A DNA stretch of 64,000 nt, taken from positions 1 to 64,000 of the forward strand of contig DATLZU010000039.1 in assembly GCA_035573855.1 (NCBI GenBank). Reading direction: 5' to 3'. The notes below the pieces were generated by a model. The model made no database searches. It had not been told where the DNA came from and was given only the letters and a program-made list of their open reading frames with translations. Both the position numbers and the translations under genes were made by a program. Within the stretch, counting starts at the first letter, position 1; every line of letters begins with the position of its first letter. This DNA is from DATLZU01 sp035573855. Its GTDB lineage: Bacteria; Nitrospirota; Nitrospiria; Nitrospirales; Nitrospiraceae. Shown here one piece after another: positions 53,178 to 62,643 of the stretch.

Positions 53178-54248
53178 TTAGCTGTACTGATCTTCCGTGT
53201 AGACCTGCTTGATCGCCCAGAACACCGCTTCCTTCAGTTTCTTGATCAACGGATCCGGAGGGTCGTTCCGAATCTTCTGCAGCTTGCGGTCAAGCGCGAA
53301 GAGCGGCTGCACCGCCCGCCGGTCCGGCACGCGCCCCAGCGCCCAGGCGATCTCCGTCTGGACGGTAATGTCAATCCCCGGCGCATCCAACATCTCCAGA
53401 AGCGGAGGTACCACGGAATTGTCGCCGTAGAGGTTCCCGACGTCGCCCAACCCTTTCGCCGCCGCGGCCTGGAGTTCCGGCTGCTTCGAATTTTTCAGAA
53501 TATCGATCAACAGCGGGATGCTGTCCTTGCCCACATTGCCCAAGGCCACGGCGGCCTGCTTGGCCAAATCCTTGTCCTTCAGAGCCTCCTTGAGTTTGGG
53601 CAGCGCCTCGTCTGCCTGCATCTCGCCGAGGACCGAAATCACTTTCAGCCTTCGCAACTGATTCGTGTTCTTGTCGTCCAACAGCTTAATGAGCCGATCC
53701 GGCTGTCCCCATTCCGCTGTGATGAGGACCGGGAAATCGTATTGCTCCAGACGCTCCTTCAGCTTGGCCATCGCGAACACACCGGGGTCTGCGCCGTTCG
53801 CCGCCTGCACGGCATCCTCAAAATCTGTCCGCACTTCCTTCTGCCAGTTGATCTTCATACCGCCCAGGACGTACGTCAATTGGCAGGCCGGCCCTTTCCA
53901 CAGCCGAGAGGGAGCATCGGGAAGATCATTGTCTCCTCCAGCCGCCGTCGTGCCTTCCCAAGTCTTCCGCTGCTCGCACTTAACCTTGAAGACGACGTCG
54001 TGAGGTTTCCCGCTGTCACGGACAACCGTATAGCCGAGTTCACTCATGCGACGTGTGACGACCTCCGCGATCGGCCCGGCGTCGACCGCGCCTTTGTCAG
54101 TCAGGGCGATGGCGTCCACCAGCACCGTCTGAATCTTGGCCAGTTGAGCCTTTTGTTCGGGACTGAAATAATCACGGTACGCCCAACTGGTCTGCGTCAA
54201 GGCCACCGCAGCGAGCCAAACCGTTCCCCTGATTACCCATTGTTTCAT
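53178..54248 (-). CDS. HEAT-repeat exported protein
   Basis: The 356-residue protein has a signal peptide (RGTVWLAAVALTQTSWA) and an N-terminal domain of about 140 residues that I do not recognise. C-terminal HEAT-like repeats (about 195-325) include LRRLKVISVLGEMQADEALP, LAKQAAVALGNVGKDSIPLL and LQAAAAKGLGDVGNL. The repeats form a superhelical protein-binding surface. AGGAGGTG precedes ATG 54248. Probably periplasmic. Confidence 0.75.
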   Translation of the reverse strand: MKQWVIRGTVWLAAVALTQTSWAYRDYFSPEQKAQLAKIQTVLVDAIALTDKGAVDAGPIAEVVTRRMSELGYTVVRDSGKPHDVVFKVKCEQRKTWEGTTAAGGDNDLPDAPSRLWKGPACQLTYVLGGMKINWQKEVRTDFEDAVQAANGADPGVFAMAKLKERLEQYDFPVLITAEWGQPDRLIKLLDDKNTNQLRRLKVISVLGEMQADEALPKLKEALKDKDLAKQAAVALGNVGKDSIPLLIDILKNSKQPELQAAAAKGLGDVGNLYGDNSVVPPLLEMLDAPGIDITVQTEIAWALGRVPDRRAVQPLFALDRKLQKIRNDPPDPLIKKLKEAVFWAIKQVYTEDQYS

Positions 54249-54604
54249 CTGGCACCTCCTTCCGGTGCGCTGCCTGAAAGATCTTGCATGCTGCGCGACA
54301 GGCAAGACTTCCGAATCTGTGTCAGGAAGAAGGACCGAAGCAACCGGCGGGAACGTTGGGAGTCGACACACCACCGGCTAACTCCGTGAAGATCCAGAAG
54401 CCTTCCCGAGTGGTTCAAGTCACCATTATACCGCCCAACTCATCCTTGTGCCACCACGCCCCGCCGGTTGACTCCAACCCAACCACGAGGCTCGTCCAGG
54501 CCCGCTCGAAGGCCCAGGCGGAAGTGCGATCGTCGCCCCGCGTCGCAGAATCGCCCGAAGCGGCGAAGGGGGGCGAAACGGCCCCTTGCCTTGCACAATC
54601 ATGG
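54249..54604. other. 356-bp intergenic, no gene seen
   Basis: A long plus-strand open frame crosses this region into the trigger factor gene, but its part before 54884 is interrupted by the tRNA gene and has no domain. No other structure is clear. Confidence 0.4.
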
Positions 54605-54634
54605 TTGACAGTAGCGCGCGACGGACTGTACAAG
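54605..54634 (+). promoter_or_regulatory. Promoter candidate for tRNA-Leu
   Basis: A perfect TTGACA is at 54605-54610, with TACAAG at 54629-54634 after an 18-base spacer. It lies about 60 bases before the tRNA. The -10 match is weak. Confidence 0.35.
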
Positions 54635-54695
54635 AGAATGGAAGCGAATGGCGCGCGCGGCGCGGTGATTGTGCTTCCGCTGCAGGTGGAGAGGA

Positions 54696-54778
54696 GCGAG
54701 AGTGGCGGAATTGGCAGACGCGCGAGACTTAGGATCTCGTGGGCAACCGTGGGGGTTCAAGTCCCCCCTCTCGCACCA
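54696..54778 (+). tRNA. tRNA-Leu (TAG anticodon)
   Basis: The acceptor GCGAGAG pairs with CTCTCGC. The loop CTTAGGA gives anticodon TAG (codon CUA). A class II variable arm and T arm GGGTTCAAGTC follow. CCA is encoded at 54776-54778. It precedes tig by about 105 bases. Confidence 0.94.
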
Positions 54779-54883
54779 ACCATCTCGCGAACCGAACCGC
54801 AACCCTCAAAACTTGAACTGACACGCTCGCTCCCGACGGACAGCGGATGCCGCGGGGGGCTTGTCGGCTGGAGTTCATGGCAC

Positions 54884-56209
54884 ATGAAGATGGAAGTCTC
54901 TGAGCTCGGACCGATGAAGCGGGTGCTTAAAATCGAAGTGTCGGCCGAGGAGGTCAAGCAGCGATTCGTTCAAGCCTACATGGAACTGAATCGTCAGGTT
55001 CAAATTCCAGGCTTCCGCCAGGGCAAAGCCCCTCTGGCGTTGCTGGAAAAGCGCTACGCGAAGACGGTGGAGGAAGACGTGATCCGGAGTCTTGTGCCGG
55101 ATTACTATGATCGAGCCATCCGGCAGGCCGGCATCGTCCCCGTCCTGGTCGAGATCCCGCCACTAGAGCGGGTGAAAATCAAGAAAGACGCTCCCTTCAC
55201 GTTCACGGCGACGGTCGAGATCAAGCCCAAGATCGAGCTGCGAGACTACAAAGCGCCCAATCCCATTTCGCTCAAACCCGATAAACGCATGGTTACCGAA
55301 GAACAAATCGATCGAGCCGTCGAGGTCCTTCGAGAACAACATGCCCGGTTGGATGCCGCGCCGACGGGAACTGCGCTCAGTGAAGGGGATTATGCGATTC
55401 TCGACGTCGAAGGATTGCTGGATCTCGCACCCCTTGAAGGGGCCAAGAAAGAAGGGCTGCTCCATAAGATCGGTTCGAAGATCCCGATCCTCGGCGTCGA
55501 AGTCGACCCGCATCTTCTTGGCAAGAAAGAGGGAGAGTTGGTGGAGATTTCGCAACCCTATCCGCCGACACATCCTGATCCCCGGGTGGCGGGCAAGACC
55601 GTCGTTTTCCGTCTGAAGATCCGTTCGATCAAACAGAAAAAGCTCCCGCCGGTCGATGACGAATTCGCCAAAGATTGTGGTCCCTACAATTCCCTGCAGG
55701 AACTCAGGGACCGACTTCGCAGTGAACTGGAAACAGCGCTGAAGAAAGATATTGAGGAAACGTACAAGGACACTATCCTGAAGCGGCTGGCGGAAACCCA
55801 CCACTTCGAACTGCCAGAGACGCTGGTGGAACGGGAGCTGGCAGCTATGTTTCGGCAGCACTTGCAGACGCGCCGCCGGCAACGAGGGATCGGACCCGGT
55901 CAGGATGAATCCGCAATCAGCGGTGAAGAGTTCAACAAATTCCGCGAGGAACACCGCCCGGAAGCTCAACGACGGGTCAAGATCGGTCTGATCTTGGAAG
56001 CGATCGCCGAAAAAGAAGGGCTGACCGTCGAAGAGGAAGATATCAACGCGGAAATCGCTCGGCTGGCGGGGGAACTGAAACTGGCGGCGGACGAACTCCG
56101 ACGGTTGATTCTCGCAGGCGGGCAAGAGTCGGTGGATGAACTGAAGGCCCGCATCTTGGCGGACAAAGCCCTCGATTTCGTCTACCGTCATTCGGTGATT
56201 CAGGGATGA
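54884..56209 (+). CDS. tig: Trigger factor
   Basis: The 441-residue ribosome-associated chaperone has the ribosome-binding segment QIPGFRQGKAPLALLEKRY (GFRxGKxP motif). A central domain of the FKBP position follows, then a helical C-terminal arm (ELAAMFRQHLQTRRRQRG, SVDELKARILADKALDFVY). It helps nascent chains fold. ATG 54884 and ATG 54890 are both possible; the very long upstream frame is not real. The gene heads tig-clpP-clpX. Confidence 0.93.
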   Translation: MKMEVSELGPMKRVLKIEVSAEEVKQRFVQAYMELNRQVQIPGFRQGKAPLALLEKRYAKTVEEDVIRSLVPDYYDRAIRQAGIVPVLVEIPPLERVKIKKDAPFTFTATVEIKPKIELRDYKAPNPISLKPDKRMVTEEQIDRAVEVLREQHARLDAAPTGTALSEGDYAILDVEGLLDLAPLEGAKKEGLLHKIGSKIPILGVEVDPHLLGKKEGELVEISQPYPPTHPDPRVAGKTVVFRLKIRSIKQKKLPPVDDEFAKDCGPYNSLQELRDRLRSELETALKKDIEETYKDTILKRLAETHHFELPETLVERELAAMFRQHLQTRRRQRGIGPGQDESAISGEEFNKFREEHRPEAQRRVKIGLILEAIAEKEGLTVEEEDINAEIARLAGELKLAADELRRLILAGGQESVDELKARILADKALDFVYRHSVIQG

Positions 56210-56329
56210 CCGCCGTCCATTCTGTCCGCTCCCTCTAATATCCGGTTCTATGTCCAGCGCACGCGCGAACCCCAAATTATGGTAAACTACCGACGACGTT
56301 CTAGCTCCTAGCTGAAAGGATTGCACGGC

Positions 56330-56968
56330 ATGCTGGTTCCAATTGTCATTGAGCAAACGAATCGAGGCGAGCGCGCCTATGATATTTACTCGCGCCTTCT
56401 CAAAGACCGTATCATTTTTTTGGGAGCCCCGATCGACGACGTGTTTGCGAATCTTGTCATCGCTCAGTTGCTGTTTCTGGAAGCCGAAGATCCGGAAAAG
56501 GACATCAACCTCTATATCAATTCCCCGGGCGGCAGCGTGACGGCCGGTTTGGGTATCTACGACACCATGCAATACGTCAAGCCGCCCATTACCACCATTT
56601 GCCTGGGTCAGGCCGCGAGCATGGGGGCCTTGCTGTTGGCTGCAGGCACCAAAGGCAAACGGTTCGCGTTGCCCAACGCGCGGGTGATGATTCACCAGCC
56701 GATGGGAGGGTTTCAGGGGCAAGCGACTGAGATCGACATCCATGCCAGAGAAATTCTCAAGATCCGCGAGCGGTTGAACGAAATTCTCGCCCGGCACACC
56801 GGCCAATCCCTGGAAAAGATTGCCCAGGATACGGAACGCGATTACTTCATGTCCGGCGAAGAGGCAAAGAAATACGGCATTATCGACGAGGTCATCACCC
56901 GTCCTCCGAAGATCGCCAAGGGACGCGAGCAAAACGAGTCGGAAAGGGACGGGGCGAAAGACAAATAG
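56330..56968 (+). CDS. clpP: ATP-dependent Clp protease proteolytic subunit
   Basis: The 212-residue serine protease has YDIYSRLLKDRIIFLG, the catalytic Ser in GQAASMGALLLAAG and the catalytic His in MIHQPMGG, with the Asp of the triad further on. It forms the two-ring barrel with ClpX. ATG 56330 is preferred over TTG 56321; AAAGGA lies ten bases before it. The tail is acidic and lysine-rich. Confidence 0.95.
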   Translation: MLVPIVIEQTNRGERAYDIYSRLLKDRIIFLGAPIDDVFANLVIAQLLFLEAEDPEKDINLYINSPGGSVTAGLGIYDTMQYVKPPITTICLGQAASMGALLLAAGTKGKRFALPNARVMIHQPMGGFQGQATEIDIHAREILKIRERLNEILARHTGQSLEKIAQDTERDYFMSGEEAKKYGIIDEVITRPPKIAKGREQNESERDGAKDK

Positions 56969-56984
56969 CTTCAGGGAGAGCCGT

Positions 56985-58235
56985 ATGCCGAAACAGGAAA
57001 AGTTGGATCGGCACCTCCGGTGCTCATTCTGCGGCAAGAGCCGTGACGAGGTGCGCAAGCTGATCGCTGGTCCCACGGTCTACATCTGCGACGAGTGCGT
57101 CAACCTGTGCAACGACATCATCGCGGAAGACTGGGAAGAAGCGAAGGAGGAGATCTCCTCCAAGCTGAGGAAGCCGGCCGAGATCAAACACCATCTCGAC
57201 CAGTATGTCATCGGCCAGGACCGAGCCAAGAAGATCCTCTCCGTAGCGGTCCACAATCACTACAAACGCATCTCCGCCCGCGAAGTCGACGACGTCGAAC
57301 TTCAGAAGGGCAACATCCTCATGGTCGGACCGACCGGGACCGGCAAGACGCTGTTGGCGCAGACGCTCGCGAAGTATCTGGATGTCCCCTTTACCCTGGC
57401 CGACGCGACGACGTTGACCGAAGCTGGTTACGTCGGCGAAGACGTCGAGAACATCATTCTCAAGCTGCTACAAGCCGCCGACTATGACGTCGAACGAGCC
57501 GAACGAGGGATCGTCTACATTGACGAGATCGACAAGATCAGTCGCAAGAGCGACAGCCCTTCTATTACGCGAGACGTTTCCGGCGAGGGTGTTCAGCAAG
57601 CCCTGCTCAAGCTCATCGAAGGCACGGTCGCCAACGTGCCCCCGCAGGGCGGCCGCAAGCACCCTCACCAGGAATTCATCCAAGTCAACACCAGCAATAT
57701 TCTCTTTATTTGCGGTGGCGCGTTCGTCGGGCTTGAGTCGATCATCGAGCAGCGCCTGAACCGTAAGGCCATGGGGTTCGGCGCGGAAGTCCGAAGCCGC
57801 TCCGATGCCCGTTTGGGAGAGCTTCTGGCTCAGGTTCAACCGGAAGATTTCCTGAAGTACGGCCTGATCCCGGAATTCATCGGGCGGCTGCCGGTAGTCG
57901 CCACCTTGGAAGAACTCGATGAAAAGGCCTTAATCCGCATTTTGACCGAGCCGAGGAACGCTCTCACCAAACAGTATGAAAAGCTGCTGTCCTTCGAGAA
58001 AGTAAAACTGAAGTTCACGGAAGGAGCCCTCGCCGCGATCGCGCGGAAAGCCTACACACAGAAAACCGGCGCGCGCGGACTGCGCGCGATCCTGGAAGAG
58101 GTCATGCTGGACGTCATGTACGATGTTCCCTCCCAGAAGCAGATCAAAGAGATCGTCATTACGGAAGAGGTCATCTCCGGGAAAAGCCAGCCGATCCGCA
58201 TCTACGAACAGGACAAAGAGATGAAAAGCGCCTAA
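56985..58235 (+). CDS. clpX: ATP-dependent Clp protease ATP-binding subunit ClpX
   Basis: The 416-residue unfoldase has the N-terminal C4 zinc finger (CSFCGKSRDEVRK to CDECV). Walker A is GPTGTGKT, Walker B is IVYIDEIDKI, and the ClpX-typical GVQQALLKLIEGTVANVPPQ follows. AGGGAGAG precedes ATG 56985. It lies 16 bases after clpP. Confidence 0.95.
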   Translation: MPKQEKLDRHLRCSFCGKSRDEVRKLIAGPTVYICDECVNLCNDIIAEDWEEAKEEISSKLRKPAEIKHHLDQYVIGQDRAKKILSVAVHNHYKRISAREVDDVELQKGNILMVGPTGTGKTLLAQTLAKYLDVPFTLADATTLTEAGYVGEDVENIILKLLQAADYDVERAERGIVYIDEIDKISRKSDSPSITRDVSGEGVQQALLKLIEGTVANVPPQGGRKHPHQEFIQVNTSNILFICGGAFVGLESIIEQRLNRKAMGFGAEVRSRSDARLGELLAQVQPEDFLKYGLIPEFIGRLPVVATLEELDEKALIRILTEPRNALTKQYEKLLSFEKVKLKFTEGALAAIARKAYTQKTGARGLRAILEEVMLDVMYDVPSQKQIKEIVITEEVISGKSQPIRIYEQDKEMKSA

Positions 58236-58450
58236 TCACATACTCTCTCCGGCCCGTCCCGTTTCGGATCGTATTCCCCTGTGGCGGCCGGTCGCCTGTT
58301 CCTTCCATGTCGACGGCGCTTTCGTCTGGTTTTTTCCCGACACCCGGTGCCACCACGCGGCCTGGCCGCCGGTGGATTCGCAGCTTCCATTCGACATTTC
58401 CGAACCCTGCGCTATACTACCCTTCAAAGAAAGACCTCCCGGGGGTGACC

Positions 58451-58969
58451 GTGAAACTCTCCGTCAGCTCGAGCAACCGCCACAAAGGCAAGACTCTGGA
58501 TTTGGATCCGGCACGCGAGGTGATTACACTGCTGGGAATCGGCGGCGAGCCGCTGGGCAGTCTGTCTTGGGACTTCATCATCGATCAGATTTTGGCCCAC
58601 CGAAAGACCCAGGGCATGAAGGACGCGCGGAGCGAGCCGAGGGTGTCATTGGCCGTCCGGGTCAAGTACAGCACTCCCGAGGGTCGTCAATTCGAAGGCC
58701 GAGCGGGAGGGATCGGAGGCGGAGGACTGTTCATCGAGAGCGAAGCGCCACTGCCTGTGGGAACTAAGCTCGCAATGGAGTTCTCCCTGCCGGAACGCTC
58801 ATCGGACTGGCTGGTGGCCAAAGGCGTCGTCGCCTGGGTCTGTCCAAAGGCGGATCAGTATACCTTCTCTCCGGGTATGGGGGTGCGGTTCACCGAAGTC
58901 TCGAACGACACGCGGGCCCGCATTCTCGAACTCGTCCGATCACTCCAAGCGGTCGGCCAACCGACCTAA
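58451..58969 (+). CDS. PilZ-domain protein, copy 1 of a tandem pair
   Basis: The 172-residue protein has an N-terminal segment of about 55 residues (GKTLDLDPAREVITLLGIGG) and a C-terminal PilZ domain with RSEPR (RxxxR). The second c-di-GMP motif, normally D/NxSxxG, is replaced by GGIGGGGLFIES. GTG 58451 gives an N-terminus that aligns with the neighbour at 58998, and both are 172 residues long. Whether it binds c-di-GMP is uncertain because of the altered motif. Confidence 0.8.
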   Translation: MKLSVSSSNRHKGKTLDLDPAREVITLLGIGGEPLGSLSWDFIIDQILAHRKTQGMKDARSEPRVSLAVRVKYSTPEGRQFEGRAGGIGGGGLFIESEAPLPVGTKLAMEFSLPERSSDWLVAKGVVAWVCPKADQYTFSPGMGVRFTEVSNDTRARILELVRSLQAVGQPT

Positions 58970-58997
58970 GCAGTTCGTTCCGATAAGGGAATCGTGC

Positions 58998-59516
58998 ATG
59001 AAACTCATGGTGACTGCGACAGAAGCTCATCAGGGCAAAGTTCTCGACATCGACTGCGATCAAGAAACAATCACGCTCCTGGGAATCAACGGTGAGCGTC
59101 TGGGGACACTGACCTGGGAAGCCGTCATCGAGCGGATTCTCGCTTCCGACGAAGACTCACGCTTTGCGCACAGCCGCGCTCATCCGCGGGCTCCGCTGGC
59201 GATCCGAGTCCGCTATACAACGCCGGAAGGGAAACAGTTTGATAGCCTCACCGGAGGCATCGGCGGGGGTGGCTTGTTCATCGAGAGCAGCACCCCGCTG
59301 CCGCAGGGGACCGAATTGACCGTGGAATTCGCACTTCCCGATCGACCTTGGGAAAAGCTGAAGGCCAAGGGGAAGGTCGCGTGGACCAGGAACAAACCCG
59401 AACGCTACCTGCTCTTTCCCGGCATGGGCGTGCAGTTTACGGACATCGCACCGGAAGCCCGAGCCCAGGTCCTGGAACTCGTCAATGCGCTGAACCGGAA
59501 TCGGACGGTGAGCTGA
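58998..59516 (+). CDS. PilZ-domain protein, copy 2 of a tandem pair
   Basis: The 172-residue protein aligns along its whole length with the preceding gene: KLMVTATEAHQGKVLDID against KLSVSSSNRHKGKTLDLD. Both carry the same GGIGGGGLFIES replacement. The first motif is HPRAPLAIRVR, so the RxxxR element reads R-A-H-P-R. The two genes are separated by 28 bases and arose by tandem duplication. The start is ATG 58998. The 3' end overlaps the convergent HEAT lipoprotein gene by 35 bases. Confidence 0.8.
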   Translation: MKLMVTATEAHQGKVLDIDCDQETITLLGINGERLGTLTWEAVIERILASDEDSRFAHSRAHPRAPLAIRVRYTTPEGKQFDSLTGGIGGGGLFIESSTPLPQGTELTVEFALPDRPWEKLKAKGKVAWTRNKPERYLLFPGMGVQFTDIAPEARAQVLELVNALNRNRTVS

Positions 59517-60282
59517 TCTGCGCACTCGCCCACCTCGCCCAGCGGCGCACTCCTGCATCCGTATCGGTCGCCGCAACCTTTTCCAAGTCGGCAACGATTT
59601 CTCGGTCGCCGATCTTTCCCAGGCGGAACGCCGCTTCGGTCCGCACGCCGATCGCGGGATCGCGGAAGAGACGTTCCCGGAGCAGGGGAATCACCCGCGA
59701 ATCGGCCAGTTCCCCCAGCGCTGCAACCGCTCCCTGCCGAACGAACGCATCATCGTCCCGGAGTGCTTCAACGAGAGCCGGGTAGGCCGACGGCGCATCG
59801 AGCGAGAGCAGCGCGAGAACAGCCGCGCGCCGTATCGTGGCATCGGGGGTTTTGAGCGCCTGAGCCAACTGCTCGATGACAGTTTTTGTCGCTCCGAGCT
59901 CTCCGATCGCCTGGGCCACGCTGAGTCGGACCTGTTCGGAAGAATCGTGCAGCCGGTCGGCCAGAGTCGACAAAATCCGATCACCCACATCTTCCCCCAG
60001 CCGACCAAGCGCCCAGGCGCTTATCCGACGGACGCTGGGGTCCGGATCGTTCAGCGCCTTCACCAAGGCCTCAGCCGAGCTTGGTTGTCCAAGCTTTCCT
60101 AAACTTTCCGCGGCAGTTCGTCGAACTTCGGGGTCCGCGTCCGCAAGCAGCGACTCCAGATGCGGAACGATCGCATCGGGGCGGCGTGGCGGCTCATCCG
60201 GATCGCAAGCCGAGAGGAAAACGAGGATGCCGACCAGGATGAGTGTGGTGAGCAAGGGAGTTTGGCAACGGATCACACGCAA
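59482..60282 (-). CDS. HEAT-repeat lipoprotein
   Basis: The 266-residue protein has a signal sequence with a lipobox (LVFLSAC, Cys about 26). It then has about six HEAT/PBS-lyase-like repeats, such as PEVRRTAAESLGKLGQ, PSVRRISAWALGRLGE and AFVRQGAVAALGELAD. A repeat solenoid at the membrane usually binds protein partners. No catalytic residue is seen. Confidence 0.8.
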   Translation of the reverse strand: MRVIRCQTPLLTTLILVGILVFLSACDPDEPPRRPDAIVPHLESLLADADPEVRRTAAESLGKLGQPSSAEALVKALNDPDPSVRRISAWALGRLGEDVGDRILSTLADRLHDSSEQVRLSVAQAIGELGATKTVIEQLAQALKTPDATIRRAAVLALLSLDAPSAYPALVEALRDDDAFVRQGAVAALGELADSRVIPLLRERLFRDPAIGVRTEAAFRLGKIGDREIVADLEKVAATDTDAGVRRWARWASAQISSPSDSGSAH

Positions 60283-60322
60283 GGGCCGCTGACACCGTAT
60301 CTCGAGGGATAGCTAACCCCGG

Positions 60323-61159
60323 TCAGGCCGGTTTGGGAGGCTCTTCCTGCACGGCTGGCATCTGTTTGGCCGCTTCGATCGACTGCTCGATTTCCTTCTG
60401 GGCAGCGTCCATTTCAGCTTGAATGGTGCGCATCTCCGGATCGACTGTGTTGCGGACATCGGCGACTGCCTGTCGAAACGTCCGGAGCGCATCGCCCAGT
60501 CCGGACCCGAGACTCTGCATGTCCTGAGGCGAGAGGCCTCCCGGTTGTGACACGGCCTGTGCCTGCTGGGCGGCCTTCTGCTTGAGGGCCGCCTGTTGCG
60601 CCTGGACCCGGGCGACAGCCTCTTTGTTCACGATCGCGGACGGCCGTTTCGTCACCGGCTTGGGTTGCGCACTCGGAGGGAGCGGCGGATATTGCGCCCG
60701 GGCGACGGGGGGCGGAGTCGCCATCCGCTCCTCCATTGTCGGCGGCCGATGCCCCTGAGCGCCAGCGGGGGCAGAGCTGGGAGCAGCGGACGGCATAGTT
60801 TGCGCTGGCGCTGCAGTCCGCGGCTGCGCTGGTTGCGGCCCAAGGTTCGCCATGAGCGCGGCCGTGGTTCCTGGAGTCAGCTCCGGTCCCGGTGTATAGG
60901 GAGCCGTCGGCTTGGGAGTGGGAGACGCCGGTTGGCTGGCGACTATCTGTGCCTCTTCCGCCGCAGGCTTGGCTTGCAGAATTGGTTCCGGGGCAGGTTG
61001 GACGGCTTCGGGTGGCGGGATGTCGTGGACTTCCTTCTTAAAACCCTTGAGCGCCTTGCCCAGCCCTTCGCCGATCTGCGGCAACTTGCCTGCGCCGAAA
61101 ATAATCAGCACGATGGCCAGAATGATGATCAGTTCGGAGAAGCCCAGTGTGCCAAACAT
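60323..61159 (-). CDS. tatA: Sec-independent translocase subunit TatA/TatB with long C-terminal extension
   Basis: The 278-residue protein starts MFGTLGFSELIIILAIVLII and has an amphipathic helix (FGAGKLPQIGEGLGKALKGF) with the conserved Phe-Gly hinge. TatA and TatB are usually 60-170 residues. Here about 230 residues follow, rich in Pro, Ala and Gln, ending in a helix (LGDALRTFRQAVADVRNTV) with a TatB-like look. The symbol is based on the N-terminus. A hairpin with 8-bp arms (61174-61181 and 61196-61203) lies just upstream. Confidence 0.8.
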   Translation of the reverse strand: MFGTLGFSELIIILAIVLIIFGAGKLPQIGEGLGKALKGFKKEVHDIPPPEAVQPAPEPILQAKPAAEEAQIVASQPASPTPKPTAPYTPGPELTPGTTAALMANLGPQPAQPRTAAPAQTMPSAAPSSAPAGAQGHRPPTMEERMATPPPVARAQYPPLPPSAQPKPVTKRPSAIVNKEAVARVQAQQAALKQKAAQQAQAVSQPGGLSPQDMQSLGSGLGDALRTFRQAVADVRNTVDPEMRTIQAEMDAAQKEIEQSIEAAKQMPAVQEEPPKPA

Positions 61160-61330
61160 CCTGTGGTCCCTCGCGGGCTAGGGCCTAACGTGACTCTAGC
61201 CCGTGCTCGACAGCGGTGTCAAGCAACGTTCTGAGAAAGGTACAGCGTTCAGTATTCAACTATCCATGCTCAGTTTCTGAAAAAGCGGAATCCGTGCGGG
61301 ACGAAGGCTGTCGGCCGAACGCTAACCGTT

Positions 61331-62548
61331 TCATCTAAGAATCGGCACGATCTCGGTTTGGACCGGTTGGCCGAAGACCATCGCCTTCCGATCCGAGAGA
61401 TAGACATCCAGCTCGCTGCGGATGCCGAATTCGCCGGCCAGATAAATGCCAGGTTCGATGGAAAAGCAGGTCCTCGGTAGGAGCCGGCGCGTGTCCTGTG
61501 TTTCCAAGTTGTCGATGTTCGCTCCGTTGCCGTGCACGTCTTCACCGATGGAATGGCCAGTCCGGTGCAGAAATTGCTCCCCGTAACCGGCATCGCGGAC
61601 GACCTGCCGGCAGACGTCATCCACTTCCGCTCCGCAGGGGAACCGTCCTGCCGCCACATGGCGTTGGACGAACGAGAGGGCCTCATCCCTCGCCCGTCGC
61701 ACGATCTCGAAGATCCCGCGCGGGCGGGCCGGCACGCGCTCGCCCACGTAGCCGGTCCAGGTGATGTCGGCGTAGACGGCGCCCGGCTGGGACTGCTTCG
61801 CCCACAGATCGATCAACACCAGTCCGCCGCGGCGGATCTCGGCCGAACCGGTCGGCTCCGGCGTGTAATGAGGATCGGCGCTGTGCTCGTCCACCGCTAC
61901 GATCGGAGGACTTGCCGTCACCAAGCCATGCACCCGCATGCGCGACAAGATGAACTGCTGTAACCCATACTCCGTCAACGATACGCTTCGCTCGATGGAC
62001 GTCCGGACGTGGTCGAAGGCTTCATCCACAATGCGGCGGAGCGCTGCCGCGGCGGCGCGATGGGAGTCCAGTTGCTGATCGTTCCAAACCGCCTCGAAGC
62101 GTTGCACCAGATCCGCAGAGGTCACCACTTCGACACCGAAACTTCGCACCAACTCGATCGTGCCCGCGTCCACCCGGGAAAGATACGGGATCGCGTTCAA
62201 CGGCGAGTACTGCATCGCGGCACGACGCACCCCCGCGAGTATCCGCCCCAGACAGGCTTTCTGTTCCTCCCACGACACATAGGACAGCGTGGCACCCGGC
62301 AAGCAGTCCAGCACATGCGGCTCGATCCGGTGCAGCAGTTTCATTGGAGTGCCGCACGTCGGAAGCCAGTAGTACCAGCGGCGGGTCACATGGGTTGCAG
62401 GATCGATGTGCAGGACCCGGTAGGCCAGCGGGTCGCTGCCGCGGAAGTCATAGAAAAGCCAGCCATCCAGACCCGGCTGATCGCAGAGGGTTTGTTGAAT
62501 CTCTTCAACGCGGCGGCGATGGATCGGCGACCCGCTCATCGCGGGCAT
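61331..62548 (-). CDS. M24 family Xaa-Pro peptidase
   Basis: The protein (405 residues from ATG 62548) has an N-terminal creatinase-like domain. The C-terminal pita-bread fold has metal ligands visible in VLIDLWAKQSQPGAVYADIT (Asp ligands), HRTGHSIGEDVHGNG (His) and SIEPGIYL and SELDVYL (Glu). It is a two-metal aminopeptidase of the aminopeptidase P type. The start is uncertain; ATG 62539 and ATG 62602 are in frame too. It is divergent from the small gene at 62644. Confidence 0.86.
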   Translation of the reverse strand: MPAMSGSPIHRRRVEEIQQTLCDQPGLDGWLFYDFRGSDPLAYRVLHIDPATHVTRRWYYWLPTCGTPMKLLHRIEPHVLDCLPGATLSYVSWEEQKACLGRILAGVRRAAMQYSPLNAIPYLSRVDAGTIELVRSFGVEVVTSADLVQRFEAVWNDQQLDSHRAAAAALRRIVDEAFDHVRTSIERSVSLTEYGLQQFILSRMRVHGLVTASPPIVAVDEHSADPHYTPEPTGSAEIRRGGLVLIDLWAKQSQPGAVYADITWTGYVGERVPARPRGIFEIVRRARDEALSFVQRHVAAGRFPCGAEVDDVCRQVVRDAGYGEQFLHRTGHSIGEDVHGNGANIDNLETQDTRRLLPRTCFSIEPGIYLAGEFGIRSELDVYLSDRKAMVFGQPVQTEIVPILR

Positions 62549-62643
62549 CTTATCGTCCCGCCAGGACACCGTCAATCGGCGGTGGCGCACAGGGATGAGC
62601 ATGGTAGAATGCGCCACGGCCGGTGGCTCTTACGGAGGCACAT

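Noticed and set aside
54284..54883. Upstream part of the 641-codon frame before trigger factor
   Set aside because: It crosses the tRNA-Leu gene and is not part of the trigger factor family length.
55163..57076. Minus-strand 637-codon frame opposite tig, clpP and clpX
   Set aside because: Three well-known genes are read on the plus strand; the long frame is a codon-bias shadow.
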